DNA from: Trichobilharzia szidati
Lineage: Eukaryota > Platyhelminthes > Trematoda > Strigeidida > Schistosomatidae
Assembly (NCBI GenBank): GCA_944472155.2
Contig: OX235272.1
Coordinates: 83,768,020-83,832,019, forward strand
Length of the DNA stretch: 64,000 bases
Reading direction: 5' to 3'
Shown here: one piece after another, positions 58,315 through 64,000 of the stretch
Layout of the letters: each line of letters starts with the position of its first letter
How positions within the stretch are numbered: position 1 is the stretch's first letter
The notes under the pieces: model-generated
Database searches by the model: none
The model's input: the letters and a program-made list of their open reading frames with translations, nothing else
What the model was told of the DNA's origin: nothing
Made by a program: the position numbers and the translations under genes

Positions 58315-60062
58315 TCATTGTGTTGTGGTGCTATTTTTGATTTCACTTGGCAAGAAGTTCCATGTTTGCCTATATTTGGCTGTAAAGAAGTTGGAACGAG
58401 ATTTCGTTCGATAAAGAATATGACTTAGAGAGGATCCGTTGCTGCGTAGTTCATACGTCGAAGAAGTAAAATTAAGGTTATTATTGGGGAAGTATACTAT
58501 TCCTTTGAGGATTTTAAATAGGAGAATGAGGTTAAGACGGTGGCGCCTGAACCAAAGGGGTTCGATCTTAAGAGTTGTGGAACGATAGTTGTAGGGAACT
58601 TTCAGACTTGTTCCTAGGATTCTACCTGTAAATCTCCTTTGAACACTTTCAATCTTTAGTTTGTCCTTAAAAGATGTGCTGTCTAGGATAAATGGACAGT
58701 ACTCATGGAAGGGCCGTATGTGTGTTTTATAAAGTAACATTTTAGATTCTTGTGTTTGAAAGTTATGAAATATAAATCCAAGTAATCTCCTGGCTTTATA
58801 AACGTGGTTGGTGACATAGAGAGAGAATTTAAAATCAGCGGAGTAACGAAGCCCGAGGTCAAGTACAGAAGGAAAGATAGTGATAGGCTTGTCGTATATA
58901 GTTATGTGTGGTGTGATACGTAGGCGAGCTGGGCATAACAGTCCACACTTCTCCACGTTGATCTGCATCATCCACGACTTACACCATGTCTCAATATTAT
59001 CAATATCCGATTGGATTTTATGAGACAGATTTGTCACTTCTTGGGTGGTACTGTGGTAGACTATCTTCAAGTCGTCGGCATATAAGAAAGGTCTGCCGTG
59101 CTTTATAACATCACAGACGTCATTTAGGTATATTAGAAAGAAGAGAGGTCCTAGTACACTACCTTGAATCACGCCACTTGATATAGGAGTGGTACTGGAA
59201 AAAGGGTCGTTAATCTTAGCAGACTGGGACCGACCACACACAAATGAATTGCACCACTGTAAGAGATTGCCAGATATACCGTAAGCATTAAGTTTTTGCA
59301 GGAGTAAATTATGACATACTTTATCGAAGGCCTTCTTAAGATCAATATACATAATGAGCACAACGAATTTTTGGTCTGTAAGTCCAGTTATAAAATCGAA
59401 TATTTCTAAGTGCCAAGTCATACATGATCTGGACTTTATAAAGCCATGCTGAGAAGGTGTTATGAGGTTTTCAGTCAATAAGAAGTCAGTGATTTTGGTA
59501 CTGATTACCTTCTTAAGTATCCTTGACAAGACAGACGTTATATTGATCGGCCTGCAATTCTCTACATCATATTTTGAGCCGGATTAAAATCTAGGAATAA
59601 TATATGTCTGCTTCCATTTGGAAGGATAAACTCCATTCACAAGGGACGTTGAGAATATCTTAAGCAAAAGGAGAGGGAGATCAGAGCCACCATTTTTTTT
59701 AGGAAGGATGAGGGAATAGAGTCAGGTCCAGGAGTATTGGAGAATTTCAATGAACTGACTGCACTTTTTATAACATCAACAGCCAAGCATATATTTGACA
59801 GTGTTTTTTCTGTTACAGAGTCAAGTTCGATGCATGCGGAAATATCGTGCGTGTATGAGTCAGAAAAGTGCTTGTTAAAGAGTTCAGCTATGCCTGCATC
59901 ATCCTTAACAGCAACATTATTATGAAAAATGTAAGGAATGTTACCTTGTTTTTGTTGCAGTCTTTTTTGGAAGAGTTTACAAAGAGAGCTAATTTTGAAG
60001 CTACTTTTAAGGGCGACAAGTTCCTCTTTGTAAATTTTACTGGCATTATCTGATTTTATCAT
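58315..60062 (-). pseudogene. CR1-like reverse transcriptase, frameshifted
   Basis: Frame 60062-59637 gives LCKLFQKRLQQKQGNIPYIF and SSLKFSNTPGPDSIPSSFLK. After a broken stretch (59630-59530), frame 59529-58315 gives SQHGFIKSRSCMTWHLEIFD, YIDLKKAFDKVCHNLLLQKL, SSGVIQGSVLGPLFFLIYL, FLYADDLKIVY and INVEKCGLLCPARL. The catalytic YADD is intact. Roughly similar in layout to, but clearly a different subfamily from, the ORF at 53310-56138. Confidence 0.88.
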
Positions 60063-60347
60063 ATACCTTTAGGATGCTAATGGGCCAGGAGAAGTCCATA
60101 GATTTATTATAGGTTTTACGGAGTCTTCTTAGCTTGTTCCTGGTAGCATTCGGTATATATAGTTGATTTACACGGTTGCGTTTGGATGTTTTCCAAGGGA
60201 TAGGTTCGTTGAAGCAAACTGATATGTTGGAGTAGAAACTGTCAAGGACAGTATCAATGTCTACCGAGGAGAAAAAGGTATCCCAGTCTTGGCAACGAAT
60301 AAAAGACCGCGTTGTTTCCCACTTGGCCTTTGAAAAGTCTCTAAACT

Positions 60348-61280
60348 TTACTGTCCGACGACGGCCTTAGCCTGACCCATTTGGTGCATGTTAAAGGTGG
60401 AAACGACCGTGTTGTGGTTGCTACCAGGGAATAAAGGCCCAACTCGAGTGCTGACGGGAAGGATGTTGTGTGTGAAGATTAGATCCAAGATGTTGGATTT
60501 ACGTGTGAGGTGATTCACATTTTGTGTCCACTCATAGAATTCAATCGAATTTATAAAACGATCAGTGTATTTAGGGACATTTAGCCTATTCCACTGGATA
60601 CCAGGCATGTTAAAGTCGCCAGCTATTATTTTATAGTCAAAGTTTAGAGAGGAGATGTGTTCGAAAATTTCACACAAATGGTTCGTTGTTTTAGTATCAG
60701 AATTGGGCGGGCGGTATATACATCCCAATAAAAGTCTTGTATTTAAGTTAGTGTTGAGTGTAACCCATACTGCGTCTGTCAGTGAGCAACCCAAATCATC
60801 AACTTCCACAGCGTGGAATTTGTTGCTAACAAAGATAAGACAACCACCACCACGTCCTTCTCTACCATGTCTAAAGTGTGTGTATCCTGGTGATTCTAAC
60901 AGTCTGTTATTGAAGTCAGATGGTAACCAGGTCTCAGTAACTAACAGTACTGAGGGCATACAAAGTGAAAGTAAGGAGTGAAGGTACGAAATTTTATTGC
61001 AGATAGAACGAGGGTTTATAAGGAACAGAGTAAATGATCTTTGATCAGTGGTAGGGGCTGAGGCAAAGTGAAGGAGATGATGATGTGATTTAGCTGAGGT
61101 TAAATGAAAATTAGATGACAATCTGACGGGTACATCGGGTGTTCGGTCCATAAAGCCTTCATCGTTTTCGTTAAGGTTCTGTGAAAAAGAAGATGGTTTC
61201 CATGATTGATCGCTCAGTGCACAATCGCATGGAGATAGGCATACAGAAAGTCGGGTATCCTGGGTGTCTGAAGAGGGCAC
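60348..61280 (-). pseudogene. CR1-like endonuclease domain
   Basis: Reads FTLFLINPRSICNKISYLHS, VLLVTETWLPSDF, GRGGGCLIFVSN, LLLGCIYRPPNS, IIAGDFNMPGIQW, ILDLIFTHN and SNHNTVVST. The final SDH is SNH here, so the catalytic Asp of the endonuclease is replaced. It is separated from the RT frame by 60340-60062. Confidence 0.88.
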
Positions 61281-63260
61281 ATTTGAGGGTAAGGAAACAG
61301 ACTGTTTGACAACAGGTTGATTGGTGGCATTACTGTCGGGTGCGGAAAAGAGAAAAAATGGTGAGGGGATTGATTAGTTGGAAAGTTGTAAGGACTGTTT
61401 TGGTGTCGGGGGAGTGTGTTTCTGGGGTAGTAGCATTTACTGGGTGGATCTCCACGCAGGCTATGCTGAAAGGTTAGGCGACTGAGTCCATGTGGCTGTG
61501 CACCAGGAATATGGGCATAGTTAAATTCGGTATTACGCAACCTCATAGTAGAAGTTGGGTAGCTGCAACTGGTTGTATTAAAATGGTGAGGAAAAGAGAA
61601 TGAGAAAGGTTGACTAATCTCAGTTCTATTTGATACCATAGACGTCCTTTTAGGAGATTTAAGCGCATTACTAATAGAGGACGCTGAATCAGGCTTGATG
61701 GGGTATATGCCAGGCATAGGAATTTTGTTCCTTACATTCTTACTCAGAATCTTAGTGCTAGATGTGAAGATATTACAAGGGTTTTCGATAATTCTAGCAT
61801 GGCGGCTGAGACTTTTATTGGTACCTTTTGCAGCAAGTGAGGGCTTTTCAGGTTGTTTAATAACTGGAGAAATACTAGATTTGGTATTCGTAACCACATC
61901 AAGGTTCATGTTAGGGTAACTAGGTGGAGGGCTTCTTTTAAGGTTTAGATGGTGTTTTGTATTGACATCAGTGGGGCCGGTTGTATCCTTTTGGTGATTT
62001 CACCTGCTGGGATACTTTGTTTGGCACGACGCTGGATTGGTATCCTGTCGTGAATAATAGGTACATTTTCAAAGCTGCTTGCTTTCCTAAAGAGATGCTG
62101 GTTATTTACAAAGTGACTAGCATCCACAATGCTATTGAACTCGAACATTATTGGACAAGATGTATTAGCTGAAGATTTACGCAGTCGTTTGCAGGTACAA
62201 TGGGAATCCGGTATTTCACATGCCTTTAAAAGTGCGTTTTTCAATGTTTTAGTGTTCGTACTGACGGGGCCATTGAAAACAATTGCATTATACATGCACT
62301 AAACACGCTTTATCACTTCCGTGGAAATGTGGTGTAGTGTAGTGTGTCAAAGGATAATCAGCAGGCTTTATCAAATACCTAAGGGGTAAGAGATCATGGA
62401 CTAACGGAAGGATGTTTGTGCTTTCCAGGTTATTGGCTTGGTTGGACGTGTTTTGCTTAGGCAATGAGCAATTCGCTTTTTCAAATTTGGCATTAGGTTG
62501 ATGTCCATGGGTCACTGATGACGGATGGAAATTTTTGCGATGGGGGGCTTTATCGTTAAAAGTAGCGGTGGTGCTGCAATCTGCCCTCTGTACCGGCATT
62601 ATGTGTAGCCTGCTCAAAAGCATCCAATTGAATGGAACTAGATGACAGTAAATCTGCCTGTGTATTGCTATGATTATTAAGGTCAACGTCTAAGGTTACT
62701 AGGCATTTGGGGGAGTTAACATTCCTTTCGACACAGCCAAAAGATTTGATATTAGCATGTACAGATGATAGTGAGGCCATATGTATGTGTCGGACCTTCT
62801 GACTGACAGTCCTGAGCAGGGCAAATGGAGGGTGTAGATTCAACCACATCAGAGGAGCCAGTGTCAGACTTTTTATTAACAGCCAGTGTGGCTTGGTAGG
62901 AATCCAAAATGCTTGTCTCACAACCTGTACTATTGTAAATATCCCTGATTAAAATCATTTAATACGCAAGAAGGTGAAGAGGTAATGATTTCCGATTTTG
63001 ACATATTTAGCATCTGTGTCAGATCAGGGGAAAGTGTGGTACCATGCTGTTTAGGCTTGCTAGATTTATGTCTTTTGCTGAAGTTTTCAGCCGATAATGA
63101 AGCACGACGCTTCGATAGCTTAACTGGCGTTCTGCATAAAGTTAATACAGAACTGCCGGACTGCAGGTATATGAGACTTAGGTTGTTTGACTTTATGTCA
63201 AGACAAAAGATAAGCGTAATATGGGCAGTGAAAGTCAGATGCTCGATGTCGTAATACCTT
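61214..63260 (-). pseudogene. CR1-like ORF1, frameshifted
   Basis: A chain of minus-strand frames: about 63200-62940 (CRTPVKLSKRRASLSAENF, KSSKPKQHGTTLSPDL), 62958-62752 (CETSILDSYQATLAVNKKSD), 62686-62288, 62295-61945 (GPVSTNTKTLKNALLKACEI, CTCKRLRKSS, MFEFNSIVDASHFVNNQHLF) and 61909-61214 (RHARIIENPCNIF). The segment ending ...VNNQHLF resembles the RNA-binding ORF1 part of CR1 elements. The last frame overlaps the endonuclease frame by 67 bp. Confidence 0.65.
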
Positions 63261-63474
63261 AATCAGTAACCTGAAACAGTAAAAGTAGCAAGAACAATAT
63301 CCAGCGACTACAAAGGTATGTCCAGATATAAAACAAATATTGCTATTTGTATTGGTAATCGGTGACACTAAGGATATATCCTGAAAAGTGGGAGTACTAG
63401 AAAGAATAATAAAAACGAAAACCACGCGGCAAAAACGACAAACTTCGAACGCAGCGCCAAAGTTGCCCGTCGAG

Positions 63475-64000
63475 GCACTGGATAATCCTTTATTTCAACA
63501 TCCTTCTCTCTTCTATTAGTCGACATGTGTCTGTGGTGAGCCACTGTTTGCCCTGTCTATTCTTTCTACCTGGAACTCCCATGCAGGTTTAACTCCACAT
63601 CGCTTTCAGGCTGTTTCAGTGTTTTTAACGCTGGTCTCTTCGTTAGCGTTGATTTGTGTCTCCGCCTTTTTTCTTATGTTTGCAGTGAAGATTTCCTTTG
63701 TGACCTGGTCCTTCAGTTTTTGAGTTTTGAACTGGGCTTGTGGTTTATCTGCAGCTCCTATTTCTTTGAAAGCTTTTGGTCTGATATGGAGTGTTCTTTG
63801 CAGGAGATAGTGGTCTGAGCCAACGTCTGTTCCTGTTCTTACTTTTGTGTCCAGTAAGCTGCGTCTTCACTTCCTTGAGATTGAGATGAAGTCAATTTAG
63901 TTTTTGGTTTGCCCATGTGCTGGCATCCATGTAGCCTTGTGGATATCATTGCGCTTGTATACGTTGCCGCCAACCACTAGTTCATTGAAGGCGCAGAAGT
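63475..64000 (-). mobile_element. RTE-B LINE endonuclease fragment, continues past the window
   Basis: Minus-strand translation gives MNLVVGGNVYKRNDIHKATW, MPAHGQTKN, IDFISISRK, RRSLLDTKVRTGTDVGSDHY and LHIRPKAFKEIGAADKP. This is the C-terminal half of the AP-endonuclease of RTE elements, including SDHY. Confidence 0.85.

Larger units (their letters stand above)
57900..63260 (-). mobile_element. Second CR1-like LINE, long but decayed (ORF1 and ORF2)
   Basis: Minus-strand order: ORF1 remnants (63260-61214), endonuclease (61280-60348), RT (60062-58315) and a 3' UTR to about 57900. The gene order and 5.3-kb length suggest a nearly full-length insertion later broken by frameshifts. Confidence 0.82.

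Overview
The window looks like nuclear DNA of a blood fluke (genus Schistosoma; the species cannot be fixed from sequence alone). The evidence is AT-rich DNA, one gene with tiny introns of 32-44 bp at its 5' end and multi-kilobase introns towards its 3' end, schistosome-type RTE, CR1 and Penelope-like retroelements, and Sm-alpha-type SINEs that carry a hammerhead ribozyme.

One host gene dominates the left two thirds. It is an ADAM17/TACE-like metalloprotease-disintegrin on the minus strand, from a start codon at 42478 to the last exon I can see at 5182. I assembled 13 exons by matching splice sites and reading phase; together they encode about 737 residues: signal peptide, prodomain with a cysteine switch, RRKR convertase site, zinc protease domain ([11 protein letters not shown]), disintegrin domain and membrane-proximal cysteine-rich domain. 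The transmembrane and cytoplasmic exons were not found and probably lie beyond the left edge.

The large introns are packed with transposable elements: two RTE-type LINE families (here RTE-A and RTE-B), Penelope-like fragments with GIY-YIG endonuclease remnants, a Ty3/gypsy gag-protease fragment, three solo LTRs of one family, and several tRNA-derived SINE families. Two repeat families contain hammerhead ribozymes: the known Sm-alpha type, and a roughly 390-bp tRNA-like unit that in one place sits as a head-to-tail pair with hammerheads 393 bp apart. Several elements form large inverted repeats.

From 42.5 to 52.0 kb the DNA is unusually poor in recognisable repeats and holds no gene I can support; it includes the upstream region of the protease gene. 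From 52.0 kb to the right end the window is again transposon-derived: a CR1-like LINE with an uninterrupted 942-codon endonuclease/reverse transcriptase ORF (53310-56138), a second decayed CR1-like LINE with ORF1 and ORF2 remnants (about 57900-63260), and the endonuclease end of an RTE-B element running off the right edge. All gene models are from reading the sequence by eye; no alignment or database search was run.
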